DNA of 64,000 bases from Piliocolobus tephrosceles (taxonomy: Eukaryota; Chordata; Mammalia; Primates; Cercopithecidae). The first letter of the stretch is position 1; the number at the start of each line of letters is the position of its first letter. This document shows positions 46,426 to 59,121 of this stretch, piece by piece. The stretch lies in contig NW_022312115.1 of NCBI RefSeq assembly GCF_002776525.5, forward strand, positions 450,873-514,872. The letters run 5' to 3'. Below the pieces are notes generated by a model. It searched no databases, was not told where the DNA came from, and saw only the letters and a program-made list of their open reading frames with translations. The translations under genes and the position numbers were made by a program.

Positions 46426-48664
46426 AGAGAAATTTTCTGAGCCATTGCTTAGTGATGCGTGTGTTAGTCTCATAGAGGTAAACCATTCTTTGGATTGAGC
46501 TGCTTGAAATCACTTTATTTGTGGCATCTGAGGAAGTTCATTTGGAAACGACCCTTATAATATGAAGAAAGAAATATCCTCTGGTAAAACCCAGAAGGAA
46601 GCTTTCTGTGAAACTGCTCTGTATCGTCTTAATTCCTCTCACTCATTTAAGCCTCTCTTTTCATTGAGTAGATTTCTAACCCTGTGTATGTTTGGAGTGT
46701 GATGGAATATTCGGGAGCACTATGAGCCTTATGGTGAAAAAGGAATTATGTGCTGAGTGAAACTGGAGAGAGGCTTTCTGAGGAACTGCTTTGTGTCGTG
46801 TGCATTCCATTCCCAGTCTTATACCTCTCTTCACATACAGCGTTGGGGAAAACATTTGGGAGAAAAGGTGCCTAGTGATATTCGGGAGCATGTTGATGCC
46901 ATTGGGGAAAAGGGAAGTAGCCTCAGACAACAACTGGAAAAAAGCTTTCTAGGAAACTACTCTGTGATATGTATAATCATCTCACATAGATAAAGATTTT
47001 TAAATTACACAGCTTGGAAACTGTCATGGACGGATCCACGAAGGCACCTTCGGGAGCACATTCATGACTGGTGAAAACGCAAATATCTTCAGATACAAAC
47101 TAGAAAGAAGCTTTCTGTGAATCAGCTTTTTACTATGTTTATTCATCTCACATAGATGAATCTTTCTTTACATTACGTTGCTTGGAAACCCCCTCATGGA
47201 TGGATCCGTGAAGGGATATTTGGGATCACATTCGATCCTATGGTGAAATAGGAAGTATAGTCAGACAAAAATTGGAGAGATTCTTTCTGAGAAACTGCTT
47301 CGTGATGTGTGCATTCCACTGAGGGAGTTATAACTTTCTTCTCATAAGGCACAGTTTGAACACTGGTCCTGTAAAACCAAAAGAGTGATATTCGGAACAT
47401 ATGGAAGACTATAGTAAAAAGTGAAATGTCGTCGCGTAAAAATTAGAAAGAAGCACTCGAAGAAATTGCTCTCTGAGATGTCCATTCTTATCAGAGGGTT
47501 AAAACTCAATCTATATTTCCAAGTATGAAAGTCAGACTTTGAAGTTTCTGCGAAGGGATTGTAAGTGGCAACCAGAGGCTGGTGTGGAGGAAGGAATTGT
47601 CTTCCATCGAAAATTGGAGAGAAGTTTTGTGTGAAACTCTTTTGTGATGAATGTATTCATCTCATAGAGTTAATTCCTTCTTTGGATTGAGTAGTTTGAA
47701 ATCACTTTTTCTGTGGAATCTGAGAAAGGACATTTGAAAACGCTCTTTAGAATATTCAGAAAAAAAAACATCAGAGAGAATCCAGAAGGAAGTTTTGTTT
47801 GAAACTGCTCTGTGTCTCGTGAATTCCACTCACAAAGGTAAGCTTCTCTTTTCATTGAGCAGTATCATAACACTGTTTTTTTTTTTTTTTTTTTGGTCAG
47901 CAAAGGGATATTCAGGAGCGTTTTGAGGCTTACGGTGAGAAAGGAAACGTCTACAGATAGAAACTGCAGAGAAGCTTTCTGAGGAGCTGCTTTGTGACGT
48001 GTGCATTCCACTCACAGAAGTATACATTTCTTCACATAGAGGATTCCAGAATCCCTTTTGGAGAAAAAGCTACTAAGAGATAATAGGGAGTACAGGGTTG
48101 GCAGTGGTGAAAAAGGAAATATCCTCAGAAATAAACTGGAAAGAAGATTTCTGTAAATCTGCTTTGTGTAATGTCAGATATATTTATTCATGTTGCATAC
48201 TTAAAACTTTTCTCATATTACACAGTTTGGAAACTCCGTCTGGCATGGATCTGCGAAGGGACATTCTGGAGCACATTCAGGCTTCTGGGGAAAGAGGAGA
48301 TATCTTCATATTGAAACTGGATAGACGCTTTCTGAGAAATTACCTTGTGATGTATACATTCCACTCAGGGAGTCATACCTCTTTTCTCACAAGGCAGCGT
48401 TTGAACACTGTTCCTGTGAAGCTGAAAAAGCGATATTTCGGGGCACATTGATGACTATGGGGAATAGTGAAATATACTGAAATAAAATCGAGGAAGAAGC
48501 GTTCCAAGAATCTGCTCTCTGATGTGTGCTTTCACTTCAAAGAGGTAATACTTACTCTATGTTGCCCAGTTTCGATACTCTGTCCTTGAAGGATCTGTGA
48601 AGCGATATTTAGTGACGCCTGGAGGCTTGAGGTGAGCAAGAAAACGTCTTCTGATGAAATCTGC
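46426..48664 (+). repeat. F1 HOR unit 19 (alpha-1)
   Basis: 2239 bp, complete. Monomer m9 contains a run of 19 T at 47876-47894. The m10 motif is single copy near 47995. Confidence 0.9.
47876..47894. repeat. Poly(T) tract inside monomer m9
   Basis: 19 T where other units have 'cactgtttttgtttagtctg'. No retroelement body is attached. Confidence 0.8.
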
Positions 48665-50901
48665 AGAGAAACTTTGGGAACAACTGTTTTACAATGTGTG
48701 TATTCGTTTCCTAGAGTTAAACCATTCTTTGTATTGAGCAGCTTGAAATCACTGTTTTTGTGGTATCTGAGGAAGGACATTTGGGAACGATCATTTGAAT
48801 ATGGAAAAAGTAATCTGCTTAGGAAAAATCCAGTAGGAAGCTTTCTGTGAAACTGTTCTGTATCGTCTTAATTCCTCTCACTCATTTAAGCCTCTCTTTT
48901 CATTGAGCAGATTTCTAACCCTGTGTATATTTAGAGTGTGATGGAATATTCGTGAGCAAAATAAGCCTTACAGTGAAAAAGGAATTATGTGCAGAGCAAA
49001 ACTGGAGAGAAGCTTCTCGAGGAACTGTTTTCTGACGTGTGCATTCCATTCACAGTCTTATACCTCTCTTCTCATACAGCATCAGGAACAACTTTTTGGA
49101 GGAACGGTGCCTAGTGATATTCGGGAGCATGTTGATGCTGATGGTGAAAAGGGAAGTAGCCTCAGACAAAAACAGGAAAGAAGCTTTCTGGGAAACTACT
49201 CTGTGATATGTGAAATCATGTCACAGAGATAAAGCTTTCCTTACATTATGCAGGTTGGAAACTGTCATGGACGGATCCACGAAGGGACCTTCGGGAGAAC
49301 ATTCAGGACTATGGAGAAAAACGAAATACTTTCAGCTAAAAACTGGAAAGAAGATTTCTGTGTATCTGCTTTTTGTTATGTTTTTTCATCTCACATCATT
49401 GAAGCTTGTTTACATTACACAGCTTGGAAACTCCCTCGTGGATGGATCTGCAAAGGGATATTTGGGATCACATTTGGGTCTAAGGTGAAATAGGAAATAT
49501 AGCAGTTAAAAACTGGAGAGAAGCTTTCTGAGAAACTGCTTTCTGATGTGTGCATTCCACGCAGGAAGTTATAACTTTCTTCTCATACAACACAGTTTGA
49601 ACACTCTTCCAATAAAACCAAAAGAGTGATATTCAGAGCACATTGAAGACTATGGCAAAAAGTCACATGTCATCCAATAAAAAGCAGAAAGAAGCACTTG
49701 AAGAAACTTCTCTCTGACATTTCCATTCTTTTCACAGGGTTAAATCTTACTCTACATTTCCAAGTATGAAAGTCGGTCTTTGAGGGTTCTGTGAAGGGAT
49801 TGTAAGTGGCAACCGGAGGCCTGTGTTGAGCAAGGAATTGTCTTCCATCAAAAATTGGAGGGAAGTTTTGTGCGCAACTCTTTTGTGATGCTTGTATTCA
49901 TCTCATAGAGTTAAATCATTCTTTGGATTGAGTAGTTTGAAATCACTGTTTCTGTGGAATCTGAGAAAGGATATTTGAAAACGCTTTTTAGAATATTCTG
50001 AAAAAAAAATAACCTCAGAGAGAATCCAGAAGGAAGCTTTGTTTGAAACTGCTCTGTGTCTCTTGAATTCCACTCATATAGTTAAGCTTCTCTTTTCATT
50101 GAGCAGTATCATAACACTGTTTTTGTTTACTCGGCGAAGGGATATTCAGGATCACTTTGAGGCTTACGGAGAGAAAGGAAACGTCTTCAGATAGAAACTG
50201 GAGAGAAGCTTTCTGAGGAGCTGCTTTGTGATGTGTACATTCCACTCACAGAAATATACCTTTCTTCTCCTAGAGGATTCCGGAATCCCTTTTGGAGAAA
50301 AAGCTACCAAGAGACATTCGGGCGTATAGGGACTGCTATGGTGAAAAGGGAATTATCCTCACACAAAAACTGGAAAGAAGATTTCTCTGAAATTCCTTTT
50401 TGTTAGATATGTTCATTCATCACACATAGTTAAAACTTTTCTTATATTACACAGTTTGGAATCTCCATCATGCACACATCGATGCAGAGCCATTCAGGAG
50501 AACCTTCAGGTCTACATTGAAACATGAGATATCTTCAGATAAAAACTGGATAGAAGCTTTCTTTGTGATGAGAAAACTACTTTGTGAGGTATGCATTCCA
50601 CTCAGGGAGTTATACAACTTTTCTCACAAGGCAGTGTTTGAACACTGTTCCTGTGAAACCAAAAAAGTGATAGTTCGGAATGCTTTGCTGACTATGGCGA
50701 ATAGTGAAATATATTGAAATATAATAGAGGAAGAAGCATTCCCAGAATCTGCTCTCTGGTATGTGCATTCACTTCACAGAGTTAATGCTTCCTCTATGTT
50801 GCCGAGCTTTGAAACTCTGTCTTTGAAGAATCTGTGAAGGGATATTTAGTGAAACGCAGAGGCTTGTGGTGAGCGAGCATACGTCTTCCGATGAAACCTG
50901 C
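48665..50901 (+). repeat. F1 HOR unit 20 (alpha-1)
   Basis: 2237 bp, the last complete forward unit. Single-copy m10 motif near 50228. A 10-base duplication 'gatgagaaaactactttgtg' variant lies in m12 near 50565. Confidence 0.9.
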
Positions 50902-50965
50902 AGAGAATCGTTCTGAGCAACTGCTTTGCGATGTGTGTATTCGTCTCATAGAGTTAAACCATTCA
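50902..50965 (+). repeat. F1 unit 21, stub of m1 at the inversion junction
   Basis: About 64 bases of m1 up to 'gagttaaaccattc', then the sequence switches to the reverse complement of the end of m12 ('attcagtatatttcactatt'). Confidence 0.88.
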
Positions 50966-53013
50966 TTCAGTATATTTCACTATTCGCCATAGTTCTCTAT
51001 GCGCTCCAAAATATCACTTTTTCATCTTCACAGGAACAGTGTTCAAACACTGCCTTGTGAGAAAAAAGGTATAACTACCTGAGTGGAATGCATATATCAC
51101 ATAGTCATTTTTCAGAAAGCTTCTATCCAATTTTTATCTGAAGATATCTCGTCTTTCACCATAGGCCTGAATGTGCTCCCGAATATCCCTTCACGGATCT
51201 GTGCATGACAGAGTTTCCAAACTGCGTAATATAAGAAAAGTTTTAACTATGCAAGATGAATAAATACATCTAACACAAAGCAGTTTCACAGAAATCTTCT
51301 TTCCATTTTTTGTCTCAGGATATTTTCTTTTCCACCATAGCCATTTCTATACTCCTGAATGTCACTTGGTAGCATTTTATCCAAAAGAGAATCCGGAATC
51401 CTCTAGGAGAAGAAAGGGGAGTGGAATGCACACGTCATTCAGTGAGTGGAATGCACACGTCATTCTGTGAGTGGAATTCTGTGAGTGGAATGCACACATC
51501 ACAAAGCTGCTCCTCAGAAATACTCTCTCCAGTTTCTATCTGAAGACGTTTCCTTGCTCACCTAAGCCTCAAAAAGCTTCTGAATATCCCTTCAGAGAGT
51601 AAACATAAAGAGTGTTATGATACTGCTCAATGGAAAGAGAAGCTTCACTGTGTGTGCAGAATTCACGTGACACAGAGCAATTTCACAGAAAGCTTCCTTC
51701 TGGTTTCTCTGTGAGGTTACATTTTTAAAGAGTGTTTCCAAATGTCCTTTCTCAGACTCCACAGAAACATTCATTTCAAGCTACTCAATCCAAAGAATCA
51801 TATAACTCTATGAGATAAGCACAAACTTCACGAAAGAGTTGCGCAGAATGCTTCTCTCAAATATTCGATGGAAGACATTTTCTTGCTCCACACAGGCCTG
51901 CGGTTGCCACTTATTATCACTTCTCAGAACCCTCAAAGACCAACTTTCAAACTGGGAAATGTAGAGTAAGCTTTAACCCTGTGTCAAAATGGACTTGTCC
52001 GAGAACCATTTCTTTGAGTGCTTCATTCTGTTTTCTATTCGACATTTCAATTTTGCCATAGTCTTCAATGTGCTCCGAATATCAGTCTTTTCGTTTTACA
52101 GGAACTGTGTTCAAATTGTGCCTTATGAGAAGAAAGTTGTACTTCCCTGAGTGGAATGCACACGTCACCAAGCAGTTCCTCAGAAAGCTTCTCTCCCGTT
52201 TTGATCTGAATATGTTTATCCCTTCGTGGATCCATCCACGAGGCAGTTTCCAAGCTGAGTAATGTAAAGAAAGCTTCATCTATGTGAGACGAATAAACAT
52301 AGCAAAAAGCAGATTCACAGAAAGCTTCTTTCCCACTTTTATCTGAAGATATTTCATTTTTCACCATAGTCCTGAATGTGCTCCCGAAGGTCCCTTCATG
52401 GATCCGTCAATGACAGTTTCCAAGCTGCATGATGTAAAGAAAGCATTATCTATGTGAGATGATTACACATATCACAGAGTAGTTTCCTAGAAAGCTTTTC
52501 ACAGTTTTATTCTGAGGCTATTTACCTTTTTGCCATCGGCATCAAAATGCTCCCGAATATCACTTGGTACCTGTTTCTCTGAAAGGGTTTCCCCGACGCT
52601 GTATGAGAAGATGGATATAACACTGTGAGTGGAATGAACACATCTCAAGGCAGTTCCTCGGAAAGCTTCTTTCTACTTCTGGTCTGAACATATTTCTTTT
52701 TTCACTGTAATTCTCAAAATGCTCCCAAATATCCCATCACACGCTAAGCATACACAGAGTTAGAAAACTGCACAATGAAAAGATGGTCCTAACTAATTGA
52801 GAGCCATTAAGACGACGCAGAGAAGTTTCACAGAAAGATTCCTTCTGGGTTAAACCTGAGTATATTTCTTTCTCCATGTTCTAATGATGGTTCCCAAATA
52901 TCCTTCCTCAGATTCCACGAAAAGAGAGATTTCAAGCTTTTCAATCCAAAGAACGGATTAACTCTGTGAGAGGAATATGCACATTGCAATGCAGTTGCTC
53001 AGAAAGTTTCTCT
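50966..53013 (-). repeat. F1 reverse unit R1 (m12 down to m1)
   Basis: 2048 bp, lacking m13 because the junction starts at the end of m12. The end of m5 has lost about 50 bp near 52205-52215 ('gatctgaatatgtttatccc'). Confidence 0.88.
51419..51502 (-). repeat. Expanded 25-bp motif in m10 (R1)
   Basis: 'gtggaatgcacacgtcattc' occurs twice, then the half unit 'gtggaattct', then a final 'gtggaatgcacacatcac': the reverse complement of the arrangement in units 13 and 14. Confidence 0.86.
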
Positions 53014-55293
53014 GCATTTTTAAACGGAAGACGTTTCCTTGCTCACCACAAGCCTCTGGCCGTCACTAAATATCACTTCACAGATTCTCCAAAGAGAGAG
53101 TTTTGAAACTCGGCAACAACGAGTACGCCTTAGCTCTGTGAAGTGAATGCACATATCAGAGAGCAAATTCTTGGAACACTTCTTCCTTGATTTTATTTCA
53201 GCATATTTCACTATTGGCCATAGTCCTCAATGCGCTCCAAAATATCACCTTTTTGGTTTCACAGGAACAGAGTTCAAACACTGCCTTGTGAGAAAAGAGG
53301 TATAACTCCCTGAGTGGAATGCATACATCACAGAGCTATTTCTCAGAAAGCTTGTATACACTTTTAATCTAAAGAGACATCCTCTTTCAGCGTAGGCCTG
53401 AATGTGCTCCCGAATGTCCCTTAGTGGATCTGTGCATGATGGAGTTTCCAAACTGTGAAATACAAGAAAAGTTTTAACTATTTGAGATGAATAAGTACAT
53501 CTAACACAAAGCAGTTTCACAGAAATCTTCTTTTCAGTTTTTGTCTGAGGATATTTCCCTTTTCACCATAGCCATCCCTATACTCCAGAATGTCTCTTGG
53601 TAGCTTCTTCATCCAAAAGGGATTCTGGAATCCTCTAGGAGAATAATGGTGAGTGCAATGCACACGTCATTCTGTGAGTGCAATGCACACGTCATTCTGT
53701 GAGTGGAATGCACATGTCACAAAGGAGCTCCTCAGAAAGCTTTTCTCCATTTTCTGACAGAAGACATTTCCTTTCTCACCATTTGCCTCACAGCACTCCT
53801 GAATATCCCTTCGCATACTAAACAAAAACGTTGTTATGATACTGCTCAATGAAAACAGAAGCTTAAATGTGTCAGCAGAATTCACGTGATACAGAACAGT
53901 TTCACAGAAACCTTCCTTCTGGTTTCTTTCTGAGGTTATTTCTTTTTCAGAAAATGCTAAAGAGCCTTTCCAAATGTCCTTTCTCAGATTCCACAGAAAC
54001 AGTGATTTTAAACTACTCATTCCAAAGAATGATTTAACTCTATGAGATGAGCACAAACTGCACAAAAGTGTTACGCAGAAAGCTTCTCTCAAATATTCGA
54101 TGGAAGACAATTCCTTGCTCAATACAGGCCCTTGGTTGCCCCTTACTATCCCTTCAGAGAACCCTCAAAGACTGACTTTCAAACTGGGAAATGTAGAGTA
54201 AGCTTTCAGCCTGTCTAAAAATGCACATGTCAGAGAGCAGTTTCCTCAAGTGCTTCTTTCTGTTTGTTATTGGACATTTCAATTTTGCCATAGTAGTCAA
54301 TGTGCTCCGAAAATCACTCTTTAGGTTGTACAGGAATACTGTTCCAATTGTGCCTTATGAGAACAAAGTTATAACTCCCTGAGTAGAATGCACACGTCAC
54401 CAAACAGTTTCACAGAAAGCTTCTCTCCCGTTTTTATCTGATTATATTTCCTATATCACTGTAGGCCCAAAGGTGATCCCAAATATCCCTTCGTGGATCC
54501 ATCCAAGAGGGAGTTTCCAAGCTGTGTATTGTAAAGGAAGCTTCATCTATGTGAGATGAATAAACATAGCGAAAAGCAGATTCACAGAAAGCTTCTTTCC
54601 AATTTTTATCTGAAGATATTTCGTTTTTCACCACAGTCCTCAAAGTGTTACTGAAGGTTACTTCCTGGATCCGTCCATGAAAGTTTCCAAGTTGTGTAAT
54701 GTAAAGAAATCATTATCTACTTGATAGCATTATCTATGTGAGTTGATTACACATATCACAAAGTAGTTTCCTAGAAACCTTTTTCCAGTTTTAATTTGAG
54801 GCTATCCTTTTCACCATCGGCACATATGTGCTCCCAAATATCACTTGGTTCCTGTTTCCCCAAAAGGGTTTCCCCGATGCTATATGAGGAGAGAGGTGTA
54901 ACACTGTGAGTGGAATGCACACGTCACAAGGCAGTTCCTCGGAAAGCTTCTCTCTAGTTTTGGTCTGAACATATTTCCTTTTTCACCGTAAGCCTCAAAG
55001 TGCTCCGGAATATCCCGTCACACGCTAAGCATTCAGAGCGTTAGAAAACTGCTCAATGTAAGAGGGACTTAATGGAGTGAGAGCCATTAAGATGACACAG
55101 AGCAGTTTCACAGAAAGCTTCCTTCTGGATTTTACCTGAGGATATTTCATTCTCCCTGTTCTAAGCATCGTTCCCAAACTTCCTTCCTCATATTCCACAA
55201 AAGCCGTGATTTCAAGCTGTTCAATCGAAAGAACAGTTTACCTCTATGAGATGAATACACACATCACAAAGCAGTGGCTTAAAAAGTTTCTCT
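53014..55293 (-). repeat. F1 reverse unit R2
   Basis: 2280 bp, complete. Monomer m4 has a small internal duplication near 54715-54740 ('tagcattatctatgtgag' after 'tcattatctact'). The m10 motif is at 53650-53720. Confidence 0.9.
53650..53720 (-). repeat. Expanded 25-bp motif in m10 (R2)
   Basis: Three copies: 'gtgcaatgcacacgtcattc' twice and 'gtggaatgcacatgtcac'. The half unit is absent. Confidence 0.85.
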
Positions 55294-57520
55294 GCATGTT
55301 TCATCGGAAAATGTTTCCTTGCTCACCACAAGCCTCCAGGCGTCACTAAATATCCCTTCACAGATTATTCAAAGACAGAGTTTCAAAACTGATCAACTTA
55401 AAGAAGCATTAACTCTGTGAATTGAATGAACATATCAGGGAGTAGATTCCTGGAACACTTCTTGTGCGATTTTATTTTAGTACATATAACTATTCACCTT
55501 AGTCCTCAATGTGCTCTGAAATATCAGTATTTTGGGTTCACAGGAAAAGTGTTCAAACACTGCCTTGTGAGAAAAGAGGTATAACTCCCTGAGTGGAATG
55601 AATACATCACAAAGTCATTTCTCAGAAAGCTTCTCTCCACTGTTTTTCTGAACATATGACCTCTTTCACCGTAGGCCTGAATGTGCTCCCGAATGTCCCT
55701 TTGCGGATCCGTGTATGACAGAGTCTCCAAACTGCGTAATATAAGAAAAGTTTTAACTATGCCAGATTTATAAATATATCTAACACAAAGCAGTTTCACA
55801 GAAATTTTCTTTCCAGTTTTGTTTGAGGATATTTCCTTTTTCACCATAGCCATCCCTATACTCCTGAATGTCTCTTGGTAGCTGTTTCTCCAAAAGGGAT
55901 TCCGGAATCCCCTAGGAGAACAAAGGTGAGAGGAATGCAAACGTCATTCAGTGAGTGGAATGCACAGGTCAGTCTTTGAATGGAATTCCATGAGTGGAAT
56001 GCACACGTCATAAAGCAGCTCCGCAGAAAGCTTCTCTTCAGTTTCTATGTGAAGACGTTTCCTTCCTCACCATAAGCCTCAAAGCGCTCCTGAATATCCC
56101 TTCTCAGACTCCACGAAAACAGTGTTGTGATACTGCTCTATGAAAAGAGAAGCTTAACTGTGTGAGCGGAATTTACATGACATTGAGCCTATTCACAGAA
56201 AGTTTCCTTCTGGTTTCTTTCTGAGGTTATCTCCTTTTCAGGATATTCTAAAGAGCATTTCCTAATGTCATTTCTCAGATTCCACAGAAAGAGTGATTTC
56301 AAACTACTCAATCCAAAGAATAATTTAACTCAATGAGATGAGCACAAACTTCACAAAAGAGTTGCGCCCTCCAGTAGCCACTTACTATCCCTTTGCAGAA
56401 CCCTCAAAGACCACCTTTCAAGATGGGAAACGTAGAGTAAGCTTTCATGCTGTGTAAACATGGACATGTCAGAGAGCAGTGTCTTTGAGTGCTTCTATCT
56501 GTTTTATATTGGACATTTCTATTTTGCCATAGTCTTCAATGTGCTCTGAATACCACTCTTTTGGTTTTACAGGAACAGTTTTCAAATTGTGCCTTATGAG
56601 AAGAAAATTATAATAATTCCCTGAGTGGAAGGCACACATCACCAAGCAGTTTCCCAGACAGTTTCTCTACCATTTTGATCTGACTATATTTCCTATTTCA
56701 CTACAGGCCCGAATGTGATCCCAAATATCTCTTCGCAGATACATCCACGAGGGAGTTTCCAAGCTGTTTAATGTCAAGAAAACTTCATCTATGTGGGATG
56801 AGTAAACATAGCAAAAAGCAGATTCACAGAATGCTTCTTTCCCGTTTTTATTTGAAGATATTTCGTTTTTCACCATAGTCCTCAAAGTGCTCCCGAAGGT
56901 CCCTTCGTGGATGCGTCCATGACAGTTTTCAAGCTGCATAATGTAAAGAAAGTGTTATCTATGTGAGAAGATTACACATTTCCCAGAGTAGTTTCCTAGG
57001 AAGCTTTTTCCAGTTTTAGTCTGAGTCTCTTTCCCTTTTCACCATCGGCACCAACATGCTCCCGAATATCACTTGGTACATGTTTCCCCAAAAGGTTTTC
57101 CCTGACACTGTATGAGAAGAGTGGTATAATATTGAGAGTGGAATGAACACGTCACAAGGCAGTTCCTCGGAAAGCTTCTCTCCAGTTTTGGTCTGAACAT
57201 ATTTCCTTTTTCACTGTAAGCCTCAAATTGCTCCTGAATATCCCATCACATGCTAAGCATACACAGGGTTAGAATACTGCTCAGAGAAAGAGTGGCTTAA
57301 CTGAGTGAGAGCTATTAGGATGACACAGAGAAGTTTCACAGAAAGCTTCCTTCTGGATTTTACCTGAGAATATTTCTTTCTCCATGTTCTAAGGATCATT
57401 CCCAAATGTCCTTCCTCAGATTCCACAAAAACATGATTTGAAGCTGTTCAATCCAAACAACGGTTTAACTCTATGAGACAAATACACAAATCACGAAGTA
57501 GTTGCTCAGAAAGTTTCTCA
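55294..57520 (-). repeat. F1 reverse unit R3
   Basis: 2227 bp. About 65 bp are missing at the m8/m7 border near 56366 ('agttgcgccctccagtagcc'). The m10 motif is expanded at 55927-56011. Confidence 0.88.
55927..56011 (-). repeat. Expanded 25-bp motif in m10 (R3)
   Basis: Three full units and one half unit ('tggaattccatgagtgg'), with more substitutions than in R1. Confidence 0.82.
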
Positions 57521-58153
57521 GCAGGTTTCATCGGAAGACGTTTCCTGGTGCATCAGAAGCCTCCAGACATCTCTAAATATCCCTTCACAGATTCTTTAAA
57601 GACAGAGTTTTGAAAATGGGCAACATAGAGGAAGCATTAACACTGTGAAGTGAATGCACATATCAGAGAGCAGATTGTTGGAACGACTCTTCCTCGATTT
57701 AATTTCAGTATATTTCACTATTCGCCATAATCCTCAAAGCACGCTGAAATATCACTTTCTCGGTTTCACAGGAACAGTGTTCAAACACTGCCTTGTGAGA
57801 AAAGAGATATAACATTCTGAGTGGAGTGCATACATCACAAATTCGTTTCTCAGAAAGCTTCTTTGCACTTTTTATCTGAAGATATGTCTTCTTTCACCAT
57901 AGGTGTGAATGTGCTCCCGAATGTCCCTCCACGGATCCGTGCATGGCGAAGTTTCCAAACTGAGTAATATAAGAAAAGTTTTAACTATGTGAGATTAATA
58001 AATATATCTAACACAAAGCTGTTTCAGAGAAATCTTCTTTCAGTTTTTGTCTGAGGATATTTCCTTTTTCACCATAGCCATCCCTATACTCCCGAATGTC
58101 TCTTGGTAGCTTTTTCTCCTAAAGGGATTCTGGAATCCTCTAGGAGAAGAAAG

Positions 58154-58213
58154 GTGAGTGGAATGCAAACGTCATTCTGTGAGTGGAATTCTGTGAGTGG
58201 AATGCACACGTCA
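58154..58213 (-). repeat. Expanded 25-bp motif in m10 (R4)
   Basis: Two full units and one half unit ('gtggaattct' between two 'gtggaatgca' copies). Confidence 0.83.
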
Positions 58214-58755
58214 CAAAGCAGCTCCTCAGAAAGCTTCTCTCCAGTTTCTATCTGAAGACGTTTCCTTTCTCACTGTAAGCCTAAAAGCGCTCCTGAATAT
58301 CCCTTTGCAGACTAAACAAAAACAGTGTTATGATACTGCACAATGAAAAGAAAAGCTTAACAGTGTGAGAGGAACTCACGAGACACTGAGCAGTTTCACA
58401 GAAAGCTTCCTTCTGGTTTCTCTCTGAGATTATTTCTCCTTCAGGATATTCTAAAGAGCGTTTCCAAATGTCATTTTGCAGATTCCATAGAAACAGTGAT
58501 TTCAAACTACTCAATCCAAAGAATGATTTAACTCTATGAGATGAGCACAAACTTCACAAAAGAGTAGCGCAGAAAGCTTCTCTCAAATATTCGATGAGAG
58601 ACATTTCCTTGCTCGACACAGGCCTCCTGTTGCTACTTACTAACCCTTCGCAGAACCCTCAAATACAGACTTTGAAACTGGGAAGCATAGAGTAAGATTT
58701 CACCCTGTGTAAAAATGGACATTTCAGAGAGCAGTTTTTCGAGTGCTTTTTTCTG

Positions 58756-58777
58756 TTTTTTTTTTTTTTTTTTTTTT
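58756..58777. repeat. Poly(T) tract at the m7/m6 border
   Basis: 22 T where most reverse units read 'tctgttttttattggac'. On the other strand it corresponds to the A15 runs at 983-997 and 11517-11531, so this spot has expanded at least three times. Confidence 0.8.
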
Positions 58778-59104
58778 ACATTTCAATTTTGCCATAGTCT
58801 TCAATGTGCTCTGAATATCACTCTTAGGTTTTACAGGAACAGTGTTCAAATTGTGCCTTATGAGAAGAAAGCTACAACTCTCTGAGTTGAATGCACACGT
58901 CACCAAACAGATTCTCAGAAACCTTCTCTCCCGTTTTGATCTGACTCTATTTCCTAATTCACTATAGCCCCGAATATGATGTCAAACATCCCTTCGCAGA
59001 TCCATCTACGTGGGTGTTTCCAAGCTGTGTAATGTCAAGAAAGCTTCATCTATGTGAGATGAAGAAACATAGGAAAAGCGGATTCACAGAATGCTTCTTT
59101 TCTG

Positions 59105-59121
59105 TTTTTTTTTTTTTTTTT
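59105..59121. repeat. Poly(T) tract at the m5/m4 border
   Basis: 17 T replacing 'ttttatctgaag' after 'gcttcttttctg'. No element body is attached. Confidence 0.78.

Larger units (their letters stand above)
17473..50965 (+). repeat. Alpha satellite F1 array, main forward block
   Basis: About 33.5 kb of 13-monomer HOR units in forward orientation. Unit starts are at 18740, 20967, 23239, 25450, 26024, 28304, 30512, 32784, 35877, 38415, 40636, 43171, 46426, 48665 and 50902. Regular units are 2208-2280 bp. Departures are explained by local duplications, deletions and two Alu insertions. The block ends within m1, where the array flips orientation. Confidence 0.95.

Noticed and set aside
54434..54643. 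The recurring 'IYSSHIDEAFFTLRSLETP'-like peptide family as a possible multicopy gene family
   Set aside because: It is the reading of monomers m4-m5 in each HOR unit. Stops and frameshifts differ between units and there is no start or splice context.
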